Shown here: one piece after another, positions 53,869-62,040 of the stretch
How the letters are laid out: each line of letters opens with the position of its first letter
Position numbering within the stretch: position 1 is the first letter of the stretch
NCBI GenBank assembly: GCA_946480915.1
Contig: CAMLLO010000001.1
Span: 1-64,000 of the forward strand
Origin: an uncultured Sphingobacteriaceae bacterium
GTDB taxonomy: Bacteria; Bacteroidota; Bacteroidia; Sphingobacteriales; Sphingobacteriaceae
Length of the DNA stretch: 64,000 nt
Reading direction: 5' to 3'
Translations under genes and position numbers: made by a program
Notes under the pieces: model-generated
The model's input: the letters and a program-made list of their open reading frames with translations, nothing else
What the model was told of the DNA's origin: nothing
Databases searched by the model: none

Positions 53869-54125
53869 ACTGTTCTTTGTTGGGAATTTGCAATCTTCTG
53901 TCTCTTCCCAAAGAAAAGGTAAATTAAGGATCCAATAATAGGCGCTACGAGTACAATCAATACCCAAATTAATTTAGTCGTTGTGTCTTTGAAATTCGAT
54001 TTCAGGATATCAATCAAACAAATAAGAGCTAATATTAATGGCAACACACCGATAAAAGTTATTATGATTATTTCAGGTGTTCCAAGGTTTAGAAATAATA
54101 GGTTTTCCATTTGGCTTTTTTTCAT
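53865..54125 (-). CDS. PLDc_N-domain small membrane protein
   Basis: The protein has 86 residues, two membrane helices (about 18-42 and 51-70), and the PLDc_N block KLIWVLIVLVAPIIGSLIYLFFGKRQK. This domain occurs at the N-terminus of cardiolipin synthases and in many free-standing small proteins; here only the membrane part is present, with no phospholipase catalytic HKD motif. The start could also be the ATG at 54110. Convergent, 4-bp overlap with the MFS gene. Confidence 0.8.
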   Translation of the reverse strand: MKKSQMENLLFLNLGTPEIIIITFIGVLPLILALICLIDILKSNFKDTTTKLIWVLIVLVAPIIGSLIYLFFGKRQKIANSQQRTV

Positions 54126-54498
54126 GAAGGTACAAATTTAATTAATTCGCAGCCATGCAGTGATATTACATGTTCAGGCAATAGTTAGAAAAGTACCTGC
54201 CGTCTCCGAAGCAACTGCAGTCCCGTCTTCATTCATACTACGCGAGGGCATTAGCCACAATGGCCGGTATCCATTACAGCCGGGTTTAGAAGTGGGACTG
54301 TAGGGACTTTGTTGGAACGGCAAAAAAGGCATTCTTTATAATGTGGACTCCATAGAATACCCTCCAACATGAATATTAAATGGACTTTATCATATCCACA
54401 TAGGGAGATCTCTCTTGAACATGTCGGTATGTTTTTGTTTTACCGCTGAGAAATGCCCAGCTTAGAAAGTTATGAGTTGCAATAAGCCGTTGAGATGA
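54126..54498. other. Intergenic region without recognised gene
   Basis: No convincing reading frame or tRNA. It contains a copy of the TGCAGTCCCG...CCGGGTTTA repeat (54216-54294) and leads into a strong plus-strand terminator (54499). A small RNA is possible but no exact -7 element was found; TATGTTTT near 54427 is the nearest approximation. Confidence 0.5.
54216..54294. repeat. Intergenic repeat, copy A
   Basis: Begins TGCAGTCCCG and ends CCGGGTTTAGAAGTG. The same end blocks, in the same order and at a similar distance, frame the copy at 62186-62276. The centre is not conserved between the two copies. Confidence 0.55.
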
Positions 54499-54533
54499 AA
54501 GAGGCGTGCTGCTTCCAGCAAGCCTCTTTTTTA
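54499..54533 (+). terminator. Strong terminator with no obvious upstream gene
   Basis: AAGAGGC, mismatch, TGCTG, loop CTTC, CAGCA, mismatch, GCCTCTT, then TTTT-A: a 12-bp stem with a T tail on the plus strand. On the minus strand the tail is only TTTC, so plus is the functional direction, though weak use by the convergent lipoprotein gene is possible. Confidence 0.75.
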
Positions 54534-54542
54534 TAGCATTTC

Positions 54543-55412
54543 TTATTTGCAAGAATATTCGTAATTCATTATTTCGGTATGAGTTTGAGGTGATTGACCA
54601 GCGGATGAATACACTTCGACCCGAGTGCTTTTAGTGATCAATTTATCGGAATTTACTACATAAGTATAATTCGTAACAGAGGTGCTTCCTGTTTGACCCT
54701 GATATGTAGTGCTGCGTGTCGCCTTTTTTACTGCATTTTTATTGGGTTTGCTTATTAGTAAATTTTCATCAATCACTAGGGTGTTTTTAATATCCGTATA
54801 GTACTCATAAGTCGTGGTTGTTACACCAGAACCATAAGACTCTACTTCAGAAACCAGATTTCCATTGGAGTAGGTAAAGGTTGTTTCATAAGTGGAAGTA
54901 TGTGCAATAGATCCCGGTTCGGTACTAGATTGCGTTGAAACCTGTTTAGATTTAGCTAAATACCCTTCGCTATTATGTTCAAAAGTATAGGTAGATGTGT
55001 ATGTTTCTACAAAGCCGCCTGTGTTGGTATAGGTTTCAGTCTCGGTATAGCCGGTCACCATACCATTAGAAACGTTGTAAGTAGTTGTTTCATCAGCTTG
55101 AGTTGCATTGCCCTCGAAATCTTTTACAACAATCTGACTAGCTCCGTAATTGATTGTGGTATAGTCGTCAAGAACATTGGCATCATATTCTTTTACTTTA
55201 ACCACTCTGTTTTGGCTGTCGTATTCATAGGTTTCATAATAGGTTCCGCCTTCTTCGCTTTCTTTTGTCAGCGTGCAGGTTTTACCTCCTGGCGTAGTAA
55301 TAGCGCCTCCAGCTTCAACCTCTACCTCGGGATCACCGTCGCCTTTTTTACAGCCATTAAATGCGAGCGAACCTGCCACACATAACATTACTAATAGTCT
55401 GAGTTTCTTCAT
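54543..55412 (-). CDS. Putative lipoprotein with YD/RHS-like beta repeats
   Basis: The protein has 289 residues. The signal peptide ends in a lipobox (LAFNGC), followed by an acidic linker. From about residue 45 the sequence consists of short repeated beta segments of the form TYETYEYDSQNRVVKVKEYD, with many threonines and tyrosines, resembling the YD-type repeat of RHS or DUF4595 proteins. It is probably a surface or periplasmic lipoprotein; no enzymatic motif is seen. Single gene. A weak -7-like element (TATCTTGG) lies 45 bp upstream of its ATG. Confidence 0.7.
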   Translation of the reverse strand: MKKLRLLVMLCVAGSLAFNGCKKGDGDPEVEVEAGGAITTPGGKTCTLTKESEEGGTYYETYEYDSQNRVVKVKEYDANVLDDYTTINYGASQIVVKDFEGNATQADETTTYNVSNGMVTGYTETETYTNTGGFVETYTSTYTFEHNSEGYLAKSKQVSTQSSTEPGSIAHTSTYETTFTYSNGNLVSEVESYGSGVTTTTYEYYTDIKNTLVIDENLLISKPNKNAVKKATRSTTYQGQTGSTSVTNYTYVVNSDKLITKSTRVEVYSSAGQSPQTHTEIMNYEYSCK

Positions 55413-55457
55413 GTTTTGTTTGTTAATTTGATCGTGAATAAGTTGATTTTTATCCTG

Positions 55458-55465
55458 CCAAGATA
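55458..55465 (-). promoter_or_regulatory. Possible -7 element of the lipoprotein gene
   Basis: On the minus strand TATCTTGG differs from TAnnTTTG at one position, 45 bp before the ATG at 55412. Confidence 0.35.
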
Positions 55466-55732
55466 TTAAACCACTTTAGGGCGTGAAATACCTAAAAAAG
55501 GGTATTCTTTAATAGGCAAGCTTCCTGGAAGGCAAAAAATAATAAGCCAGCGATTGGGTATCTTAACGCGTCAAATAGAAGACACGCCGAAGTACGGGCT
55601 ATGGAAAGGCGCCCTGTCTTTTTAGTAGGGTTAGCCCTCAATTGGCCTTATATAACTTATCAAAGAGATTTTGGTTTTAGAATCAAAAACTTGGCTAATA
55701 TGTATGCGAATATTCTATGTTTATGTGATTGA

Positions 55733-55817
55733 TTTCACGCAAAGCGTGATAAGAAAAGAACATGCAAAATTTTTTGCTGGCTTTGCGTGTTTCTGTCTTT
55801 GCGCTCTTTGCGTGAAA
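55733..55817. repeat. Intergenic inverted repeat rich in CTTTGCG
   Basis: TTTCACGCAAAG (55733-55744) and CTTTGCGTGAAA (55806-55817) are perfect 12-bp inverted arms about 60 bp apart. CTTTGCG occurs at 55781, 55797 and 55806. This motif (CACGCAAAG...CTTTGCGTG) recurs in intergenic regions of many bacteria. It lies in the 472-bp gap between the lipoprotein and the ABC transporter, in which no gene was found. Confidence 0.65.
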
Positions 55818-55830
55818 TTGAACTCGGCAT

Positions 55831-55858
55831 AAAAAAGCCCGGCAATTAGCCAGGCTCT
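55831..55858 (-). terminator. Terminator of the ABC exporter gene
   Basis: On the minus strand AGCCTGGC, loop TAATT, GCCGGGCT, then TTTTTT: an 8-bp stem with one G-T pair, 27 bp after the stop. Confidence 0.75.
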
Positions 55859-55884
55859 ATAAAAGATTATTAGAACACAAAAAA

Positions 55885-57642
55885 TTAACTGAGTTCCAAA
55901 ATTTGTTTCTCTCCAATCTGTTGTCTCCACATCGCATAGTACAAACCTTTTTCCTCCAGCAATTCAGCGTGCTTGCCAGATTCAATAATTTGTCCGCGTT
56001 CAAGAACAAATATTTTGTCGGCATGCATAATAGTGGATAAACGGTGTGCAATCAGAATGGTGATATGATTCTCCATATTCGAAACATCGCGAATTGTGCG
56101 GGTGATTTCTTCTTCTGTAATAGAATCAAGCGCTGAGGTAGCTTCATCGAAGATCAGGATATTTGGTCGTCTTAGCAAAGCTCTTGCAATCGATAGACGT
56201 TGCTTTTCACCTCCTGATACCTTTACTCCACCTTCTCCAATGACAGTATCCAATCCTTTTTCCGCACGAGCCAGGAGCGATTGACAAGCCGCTTTATGAA
56301 GTACATCCATACATTCTTCATCCGTAGCCTCTGGACGTACAAATAACAAATTCTCCCGGATAGTGCCCGAAAACAATTGGGTATCCTGCGTTACAAAGCC
56401 AATGCGTTCACGTAACTGATCCAGATCTATATCGTGGTACGACGATGTATTATACAATACCTCACCCTCAAGCGGCTGATATAAACCAACCAACAATTTC
56501 ACTAATGTCGTTTTTCCAGATCCGGATGGACCCACAAACGCTATAGTTTCGCCAACCTTGGTATCGAAAGATATGTTACTTAACGCATTTCTGTTTGCCG
56601 ATTGATGTCTGAAGCTTACATTGTCAAACTTTAGATGCGTAATGCGACTGATAATCTTGGGGTTGTCCGGCTTCTTTTCTTTTGGAATATTTAGAATGTT
56701 GTTAAAATTTTCAAGAGACACCTCTGTTTCGCGATAGATATTAATGATATTTCCGAGCTCTTGTAAAGGGCCAAAGATGAAAAATGAATAAATAAATAAG
56801 GAGAAGAACTCGCCCACGGTAATTCTTCCTGCCCAGATAAGGTACAGCATCAGTAATAGTATCCCATTCCTAAGTAGGTTTACCAAGGTGCCCTGCACAA
56901 AGCTAAGACTCCTTACGTATTTGACTTTTTTAAGCTCCAGGAGGAGAATTTTATCCGTCGTATTTTTAAGGCGTTTAATTTCCTGAGAAGACAATCCCAA
57001 ACTTTTTACAAGCTCTATGTTACGTAGCGATTCTGTAGTCGAGCCTGCAAGCGCGGTTGTTTCATGCACGATCTTCTTCTGTACTACCTTAATCTTTTTA
57101 CTCAGAAAAGAACTAATGAATCCCAATATTGGAATAACCGACAGGTACACAACCGCTATAGACCAATGAATATTAATGGCATAAACAAATACAAATGTTA
57201 TCCCGATCACTGAAGTAAACAGGATATTTATAAAGGCGACGATTAGCTTTTCGGTATCTGTACGCACTTTTTGCAAAATACCCAGTGTTTCTCCGCTACG
57301 CTGGTCCTCGAATACCGAATACGGCAGATCCAGTGAATGCGAGAGACCATCGGAATATATTTTCGCACCTAAACGCTGAGTAATTACGTTGACATAATAA
57401 TCCTGGAAATTTTTTGCAATTCTTGACACCATCGCCACGCCCATGGCGGCAAGAATAAGCACGCCGGCCCCTTTAAAAAATTCACCTGTAGTGTATTCTT
57501 TATAATGAGTTACGTACTTATCAATAATTATGCGGAAGACCCATGGATCAAGCAATGAAAACGTTTGGTTAATCGCGGCGAGAAATAACGCTAAAAGCAA
57601 TAGCCCTTTATACCCCTTTAAGTATTCGAATAATATCTTCAT
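55885..57642 (-). CDS. ABC exporter, MsbA-like (permease-ATPase fusion)
   Basis: The protein has 585 residues. Six membrane helices (about 1-310) are fused to a nucleotide-binding domain: AFVGPSGSGKTTLVKLLVG (Walker A, about residue 370), the Q-loop VTQDTQLF, the signature VSGGEKQRLSIARAL, Walker B ILIFDEATSALD and the switch histidine IAHRLSTI. This is a homodimeric type IV exporter; the substrate (lipid, drug or peptide) is not deducible. Monocistronic, with terminators on both sides. Confidence 0.93.
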   Translation of the reverse strand: MKILFEYLKGYKGLLLLALFLAAINQTFSLLDPWVFRIIIDKYVTHYKEYTTGEFFKGAGVLILAAMGVAMVSRIAKNFQDYYVNVITQRLGAKIYSDGLSHSLDLPYSVFEDQRSGETLGILQKVRTDTEKLIVAFINILFTSVIGITFVFVYAINIHWSIAVVYLSVIPILGFISSFLSKKIKVVQKKIVHETTALAGSTTESLRNIELVKSLGLSSQEIKRLKNTTDKILLLELKKVKYVRSLSFVQGTLVNLLRNGILLLMLYLIWAGRITVGEFFSLFIYSFFIFGPLQELGNIINIYRETEVSLENFNNILNIPKEKKPDNPKIISRITHLKFDNVSFRHQSANRNALSNISFDTKVGETIAFVGPSGSGKTTLVKLLVGLYQPLEGEVLYNTSSYHDIDLDQLRERIGFVTQDTQLFSGTIRENLLFVRPEATDEECMDVLHKAACQSLLARAEKGLDTVIGEGGVKVSGGEKQRLSIARALLRRPNILIFDEATSALDSITEEEITRTIRDVSNMENHITILIAHRLSTIMHADKIFVLERGQIIESGKHAELLEEKGLYYAMWRQQIGEKQILELS

Positions 57643-57656
57643 GGTTTCACAAAATT

Positions 57657-57695
57657 AAAAAAGGAATGAGCTATTCAACCCATTCCTTTTTTTTT
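57657..57695. terminator. Bidirectional terminator downstream of frr
   Basis: AAAAAAGGAATG, loop of about 12 nt, CATTCCTTTTTTTTT. On the minus strand it terminates frr/pyrH. Confidence 0.8.
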
Positions 57696-57712
57696 GACGT
57701 TTAGATTAAATT

Positions 57713-58276
57713 CTAAACCGTCATGATGTCTTTTTCCTTGGCTTCAACAAGTTTATCAACTTTAACAATAAAGCCGTCAGTTAACTTTTGAACTTCAGCT
57801 TCACCGCCTTTAATTTCATCTTCAGAAATGCCTTCAGATTTCAATCGCTGAATTTTTCCGTTGATATCCTTCCTGATATTACGAATGGCGATACGGCCTT
57901 TTTCAGCTTCCTCTTTCGCTTTTTTGAATAAATCCTTGCGACGATCTTCTGTTAATGGAGGAACATTCATTCGGATAACAATTCCATCATTTTGAGGGTT
58001 TAGCCCCACATTCGAATCGATAATTGCTTTCTCAATCGGTCCTATCATGTGTTTCTCCCAAGGTTGAGCTACTAAAGTGCGGGCATCTGGCGTAGAGATT
58101 CCACAAACCTGTTGTAAAGGAGTAGGGTTGCCGTAATAATCAACAGTAATGCCATCCAGCATGGTTGTTGAAGCCTTGCCAGCACGAATTTTTAGTAATT
58201 CAGCATCGCAATGTTCTACAGCTTTTTCCATCGTTGCTTTAGCATCGTTTAGCTGTTTCTTTATAAGTTCATTCAT
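57713..58276 (-). CDS. frr: Ribosome recycling factor
   Basis: The protein has 187 residues, the standard length. It has the RRF motifs: LLKIRAGKASTTMLDGITVDYYG, PLQQVCGISTPDARTLVAQPW, MIGPIEKAIIDSNVGLNPQNDG and VPPLTEDRRKDL. It splits the post-termination 70S ribosome with EF-G. It starts 30 bp after pyrH on the same strand; pyrH-frr is a common bacterial pair. Confidence 0.97.
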   Translation of the reverse strand: MNELIKKQLNDAKATMEKAVEHCDAELLKIRAGKASTTMLDGITVDYYGNPTPLQQVCGISTPDARTLVAQPWEKHMIGPIEKAIIDSNVGLNPQNDGIVIRMNVPPLTEDRRKDLFKKAKEEAEKGRIAIRNIRKDINGKIQRLKSEGISEDEIKGGEAEVQKLTDGFIVKVDKLVEAKEKDIMTV

Positions 58277-58306
58277 CGTTGAATATATGAGATTTATAAA
58301 AATTAA

Positions 58307-59014
58307 TTACCCTTTAACTAATGTCCCGATGGAATCGCCATTAGCAATACGCATGAAGTTTCCAGCTTTGTTCATGTCGAAAACGACAATCGGAAGCTTA
58401 TTTTCCTGGCATAAAGTAAACGCAGTCATATCCATTACGTTTAGATTATTGTCATAAACTTCCTGGAAAGTAATGCTTTCATATTTAACCGCTGTTAGAT
58501 CTTTTTCAGGATCTGCGGTATAAATACCGTCAACACGTGTACCTTTCAATACAGCATCGGCCTGAATTTCTATCGCACGCAGAGATGCTGCAGTATCAGT
58601 TGTAAAATAAGGGTTTCCAGTGCCGGCGCCAAAAATTACAATTCTTCTTTTTTCAAGATGTCTAACTGCTCTTCTGCGGATAAATGGTTCGCAGATCTGC
58701 TCCATTTTTATGGCTGTCATCAGACGGGTTTTGACTCCTTCTTTTTCCAGAGCATCCTGAAGGGCCATGCTGTTAATCACAGTAGCAAGCATTCCCATGT
58801 AATCTGCCTGTACCCTGTCCATTCCGGCTTGTTCGGCACTTAAACCTCTAAAAATGTTTCCACCCCCAATTACTATGGCTATTTCCAACCCTGTGTCATG
58901 TACTGCTTTTATATCTTTAGCATATTGTAAAACACGGTCGCTGTCAATACCATATTGTTTATCACCCATTAAAGATTCTCCGCTTAATTTCAGGAGGATG
59001 CGTTTATACTTCAT
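58307..59014 (-). CDS. pyrH: Uridylate kinase
   Basis: The protein has 235 residues, an amino-acid-kinase fold: [62 protein letters not shown] and [14 protein letters not shown]. It phosphorylates UMP to UDP. It stands 245 bp downstream of tsf behind a repeat-containing gap and a tsf terminator, so it has its own promoter. Confidence 0.97.
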   Translation of the reverse strand: MKYKRILLKLSGESLMGDKQYGIDSDRVLQYAKDIKAVHDTGLEIAIVIGGGNIFRGLSAEQAGMDRVQADYMGMLATVINSMALQDALEKEGVKTRLMTAIKMEQICEPFIRRRAVRHLEKRRIVIFGAGTGNPYFTTDTAASLRAIEIQADAVLKGTRVDGIYTADPEKDLTAVKYESITFQEVYDNNLNVMDMTAFTLCQENKLPIVVFDMNKAGNFMRIANGDSIGTLVKG

Positions 59015-59063
59015 TTACGACAATATTTTGGCGAATTTAAGAAATTAGTGGATTAGTTGAAGG

Positions 59064-59131
59064 GTCATTAGTTAATTAGTCAATAGTTAATTAGTGAATC
59101 GGATAATAGTTAAATAGTCATTGGTTAATTA
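59064..59131. repeat. Degenerate 15-bp tandem repeat between tsf and pyrH
   Basis: Units GTCATTAGTTAATTA (59064), GTCAATAGTTAATTA (59079), a longer variant at 59094-59116, and GTCATTGGTTAATTA (59117). Pure AT-rich spacer with no coding sense. Confidence 0.7.
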
Positions 59132-59180
59132 GTAATACACTAAATCAAGTGGCAGTATTGATTGGCACATTTTTCTAAGC

Positions 59181-59211
59181 AAAAAATCCCTGCCACTTTG
59201 GGCAAGGATTC
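59181..59211 (-). terminator. Terminator of tsf operon
   Basis: On the minus strand AATCCTTGCC, loop CAAAGT, GGCAGGGATT, TTTT: a 10-bp stem with one G-T pair, about 50 bp after the tsf stop. Confidence 0.8.
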
Positions 59212-59259
59212 TTATATCGATTGGAATAATAAACCAATCACGAATGACTAATTTACTAT

Positions 59260-60099
59260 CTAAGCTCCTAACTGAACGCGTTTGAACGCTGTAACAGTTA
59301 AACCGCTTTGTACTCCATTTAAAAACTGAGCAACAGTTTTAGAAGAATCTTTAACAAACTCCTGGTTTAACAAAGTTGAATCTTTGTAGAATTTGTTCAA
59401 TTTACCGGCAGCAATTTTTTCTACCATTTCTTCAGGCTTACCTTCTGCACGAATTTGCTCTTTAGCAATTTCCAGTTCACGCTCAATAGTGTTGGCGTCA
59501 ACATCACCTTTGTCTAAAGCTACCGGGTTCATGGCCGCAATTTGCATTGCAACGTCTTTACCAGCCTCGTTTGCGTTAGCCGCATCAGCGCTTAAAGCAA
59601 CCAATACACCTAAACGGTAGTTACCGTGGATGTAAGCAATAACTTTCTCTCCTGTTATTGTCTCGAATTTAGAAATACCGATTTTCTCACCAATTTTACC
59701 AGTTTGATCGATTAAAGCATCAGCAACTTTGGTTCCGTTTAAATCAAGTTCTCTAAGTTGGTCTGCAGAAGAAACGTTTTTGTCAATTGCTAATTCAGCA
59801 ATGCTGTTAGCAAAAGCAATAAAGTCAGCGTTTTTAGCAACGAAATCTGTTTCGCAGTTAACTTCAACAATAATTCCGCGTTTTCCATCGGCAGTAGTTT
59901 TAGAAATAACTACACCTTCGTTAGATTCGCGATCCTGACGGCTTGCAGCAACTTTAGCACCTTTTTTACGAAGGTAATCGATAGCAGCTTCGAAATCGCC
60001 GTTAGATTCTGTTAAAGCTTTTTTACAATCCATCATTCCTGCACCTGTTTGCTGGCGCAGTTTATTTACGTCTGAGGCAGAGATTTGTACTGTAGACAT
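59260..60099 (-). CDS. tsf: Elongation factor Ts
   Basis: The protein has 279 residues. The N-terminal UBA-like block SASDVNKLRQQTGAGMMDCKKALTE and the signature GIIVEVNCETDFVAKNADF identify it; the C-terminal part has EQIRAEGKPEEMVEKIAAGKLNKFYKD. It exchanges GDP for GTP on EF-Tu. It is separated from rpsB by 149 bp of repeat-rich sequence but is on the same strand and probably in the same transcript. Confidence 0.97.
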   Translation of the reverse strand: MSTVQISASDVNKLRQQTGAGMMDCKKALTESNGDFEAAIDYLRKKGAKVAASRQDRESNEGVVISKTTADGKRGIIVEVNCETDFVAKNADFIAFANSIAELAIDKNVSSADQLRELDLNGTKVADALIDQTGKIGEKIGISKFETITGEKVIAYIHGNYRLGVLVALSADAANANEAGKDVAMQIAAMNPVALDKGDVDANTIERELEIAKEQIRAEGKPEEMVEKIAAGKLNKFYKDSTLLNQEFVKDSSKTVAQFLNGVQSGLTVTAFKRVQLGA

Positions 60100-60116
60100 T
60101 TTGTTTATTTTTTTTG

Positions 60117-60246
60117 AGTTGTAAGTTGTAGGTTATACGTTGTAAGTATCCTGCAAACTTGTATAAATTCAGTTTGTAAAATTTGTGGGTTGTAAGTTCT
60201 ATGCTCAGGGTAAACCTTCAACATACAACCCACAACCCACAACCAA
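60117..60246. repeat. GTTGTAAGTTGTAGGTT-type repeats and hairpin between tsf and rpsB
   Basis: GTTGTAAG-like units recur at 60118-60150 and again at 60190; TTTGTGGGTTGTAAG (60182 on) can pair with the CAACCCACAA blocks at 60227-60241. It sits between rpsB and tsf and could act as an attenuator in the transcript, or be neutral spacer. Confidence 0.5.
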
Positions 60247-60248
60247 TA

Positions 60249-61091
60249 TTATTCAGCGCTTTCAGCCGGAGCGTCAGTCCCTGCTTCTGCAGTAGCTTCA
60301 GCTTTACGCTCGCGACGAGCAGGAGCTTCTTCTTTAGCTTCAGGAGCATCAGCTTTCGCTTTTGCTACAGCTGCTTCTTTTTCAGCTTCGTCTTCTTTTT
60401 CGCGTTTACGCTCATCTAAACCTTCTTGAATTGCTTTGATGATAATGTCAGTAATCAATTGGATTGATTTTGTAGCATCATCATTTGAAGGGATAGGGAA
60501 GTCGATGTTTGAAGGATCTGAGTTTGTATCTACCATTGCAAAAGTAGGTACGTTCAGTTTCAATGCCTCAGAAACAGCGATGTGCTCTTTTTTAACATCA
60601 ATAAGGAATAATGCAGCAGGAAGACGGTTTAAGTCAGCGATACCTCCTAAAAGAGTCTCTAACTTGATACGCTCGCGCTGAATCATTAATTTTTCTTTCT
60701 TAGAAAGTACATCGTAAGTTCCGTCTTTTGTCATCTTGTCGATGTTAGACATCTTTTTGATCGACTTACGTACTGTTGCGAAGTTTGTTAACATACCACC
60801 TAACCAACGCTCGGTTACGAAAGGCATGTTTACAGATTTAGCTTGCTCTGCAACGATATCCTTAGCTTGTTTTTTAGTAGCTACGAATAATACTTTACGG
60901 CCAGATTTAACGATTTGTTTAATCGCGGCAGCAGCTTCTTCTAATTTTGTTAAAGTTTTATTTAAATCTATAATGTGGATGCCGTTACGCTCCATGAAAA
61001 TGTACTGAGACATTTTTGGATCCCATTTGCGGGTAAGGTGACCAAAGTGTACACCTGCATCCAATAAATCCTGATATGTTGTTCTTGCCAT
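60249..61091 (-). CDS. rpsB: 30S ribosomal protein S2
   Basis: The protein has 280 residues. LLDAGVHFGHLTRKWDPKMSQYIF, HIIDLNKTL, LFVATKKQAKDIV, FVTERWLGGMLTNF and PALFLIDVKKEHIAVSEA are the S2 blocks. The C-terminal 50 residues are an acidic Ala/Glu/Lys-rich extension (EKEAAVAKAKADAPEAKEEA), longer than in E. coli S2 (241). It follows rpsI by 18 bp. Confidence 0.97.
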   Translation of the reverse strand: MARTTYQDLLDAGVHFGHLTRKWDPKMSQYIFMERNGIHIIDLNKTLTKLEEAAAAIKQIVKSGRKVLFVATKKQAKDIVAEQAKSVNMPFVTERWLGGMLTNFATVRKSIKKMSNIDKMTKDGTYDVLSKKEKLMIQRERIKLETLLGGIADLNRLPAALFLIDVKKEHIAVSEALKLNVPTFAMVDTNSDPSNIDFPIPSNDDATKSIQLITDIIIKAIQEGLDERKREKEDEAEKEAAVAKAKADAPEAKEEAPARRERKAEATAEAGTDAPAESAE

Positions 61092-61109
61092 TGTCTGATC
61101 CTCCTGAGA

Positions 61110-61496
61110 TTAACGTTTACTAAATTGAAATTTCTTACGGGCTTTCTTGCGACCTGGTTTCTTACGTTCAACCATACGCATGTCACGTGTTACTAAGCCT
61201 TTCGCTCTCAATGAAGGTTTTGTTTCCGGATCTAATTCAACAATCGCTTTCGCAATTGCTAAACGAACTGCTTCCGCTTGACCTTTAACACCACCGCCAG
61301 CAACGTTAACAGTAACATCAAATTTGCCGGCAGAGCCAGAAACTTCTGTAGATTGTGTAACGATGAATTGTAATGGTAAGGTAGGGAAGTATTCTTTGTA
61401 ATCTTTACCGTTTACGGTAATGCCGCCGTTACCATCTTTAAGATAGATACGGGCAACTGCTGTTTTTCTTCTGCCTGAAGTGTTTGTTGTTGACAT
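61110..61496 (-). CDS. rpsI: 30S ribosomal protein S9
   Basis: The protein has 128 residues with SGRRKTAVARIYLKDG at the start and the basic C-terminus KKPGRKKARKKFQFSKR that reaches the P-site tRNA. It follows rplM by 15 bp; rplM-rpsI is a nearly universal pair. Confidence 0.97.
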   Translation of the reverse strand: MSTTNTSGRRKTAVARIYLKDGNGGITVNGKDYKEYFPTLPLQFIVTQSTEVSGSAGKFDVTVNVAGGGVKGQAEAVRLAIAKAIVELDPETKPSLRAKGLVTRDMRMVERKKPGRKKARKKFQFSKR

Positions 61497-61511
61497 TTCT
61501 TTTCTCTTTGA

Positions 61512-61955
61512 TTAAAGTTTAACTTCTTTTGGACTTTGTGCCGCATGAGGATGAGTAGTTCCTGCATACACATGTAAATTTTTGTACAACGCACGTCCCA
61601 AACGATTTTTAGGTAACATACCACGTACAGCTTTTTCAACTATACGCTCAGGATGTTTAGCCAATAACTCTTTCGGAGAAATGAAACGCTGACCGCCTGG
61701 ATAGCCTGTGTAACGTACATAGGTTTTGTCGCCCATTTTGTTACCGGTCAGTTTAACTTTGTCTGCATTAATAACAATTACGTTATCTCCGCAGTCTACG
61801 TGTGGGGTGTACGATGGCTTGTTTTTTCCTCTGATCACCATAGCGATTTTAGAAGATAAGCGCCCCAAAATCTCGCCTTCAGCGTCAACAACTATCCATT
61901 GTTTGTCGACAGTCTGTTTGTTAGCAGAGACAGTTTTGTAACTTAACGTATTCAC
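61512..61955 (-). CDS. rplM: 50S ribosomal protein L13
   Basis: The protein has 147 residues and starts with GTG (61955). L13 blocks: KQWIVVDAEGEILGRLSSKIAMVIRGKNKPSYTPHVDCGDNVIVINA, then GYPGGQRFISPKELLAKHPERIVEKAVRGMLPKN split over adjacent segments. First gene of rplM-rpsI-rpsB-tsf. It is preceded by a strong promoter at 62010-62040. Confidence 0.97.
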   Translation of the reverse strand: MNTLSYKTVSANKQTVDKQWIVVDAEGEILGRLSSKIAMVIRGKNKPSYTPHVDCGDNVIVINADKVKLTGNKMGDKTYVRYTGYPGGQRFISPKELLAKHPERIVEKAVRGMLPKNRLGRALYKNLHVYAGTTHPHAAQSPKEVKL

Positions 61956-62009
61956 TTGCTTGATATTAAATTAATTAAAAAATATATTATACCCCTCAAA
62001 AAGGGATTG

Positions 62010-62040
62010 CAAAGATAGGGTGAAATAAGTTAAGGGCAAA
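62010..62040 (-). promoter_or_regulatory. Consensus promoter of rplM operon
   Basis: On the minus strand TTTG (62037-62040), 19-bp spacer, TATCTTTG (62010-62017): a perfect match to the Bacteroidetes -33/-7 consensus. The leader of about 50 nt contains a small hairpin, ATCCC/GGGGT, which could be a ribosomal-protein leader or neutral. Confidence 0.85.

Noticed and set aside
55721..55930. Minus-strand frame of 69 codons downstream of the ABC exporter
   Set aside because: It covers the CTTTGCG repeat, the terminator and the tail of the ABC gene; nothing suggests a protein.
60183..60419. Plus-strand frame rich in Ser and Phe opposite rpsB
   Set aside because: It mirrors the Ala/Glu/Lys-rich tail of S2 in antisense; composition, not coding, keeps it open.
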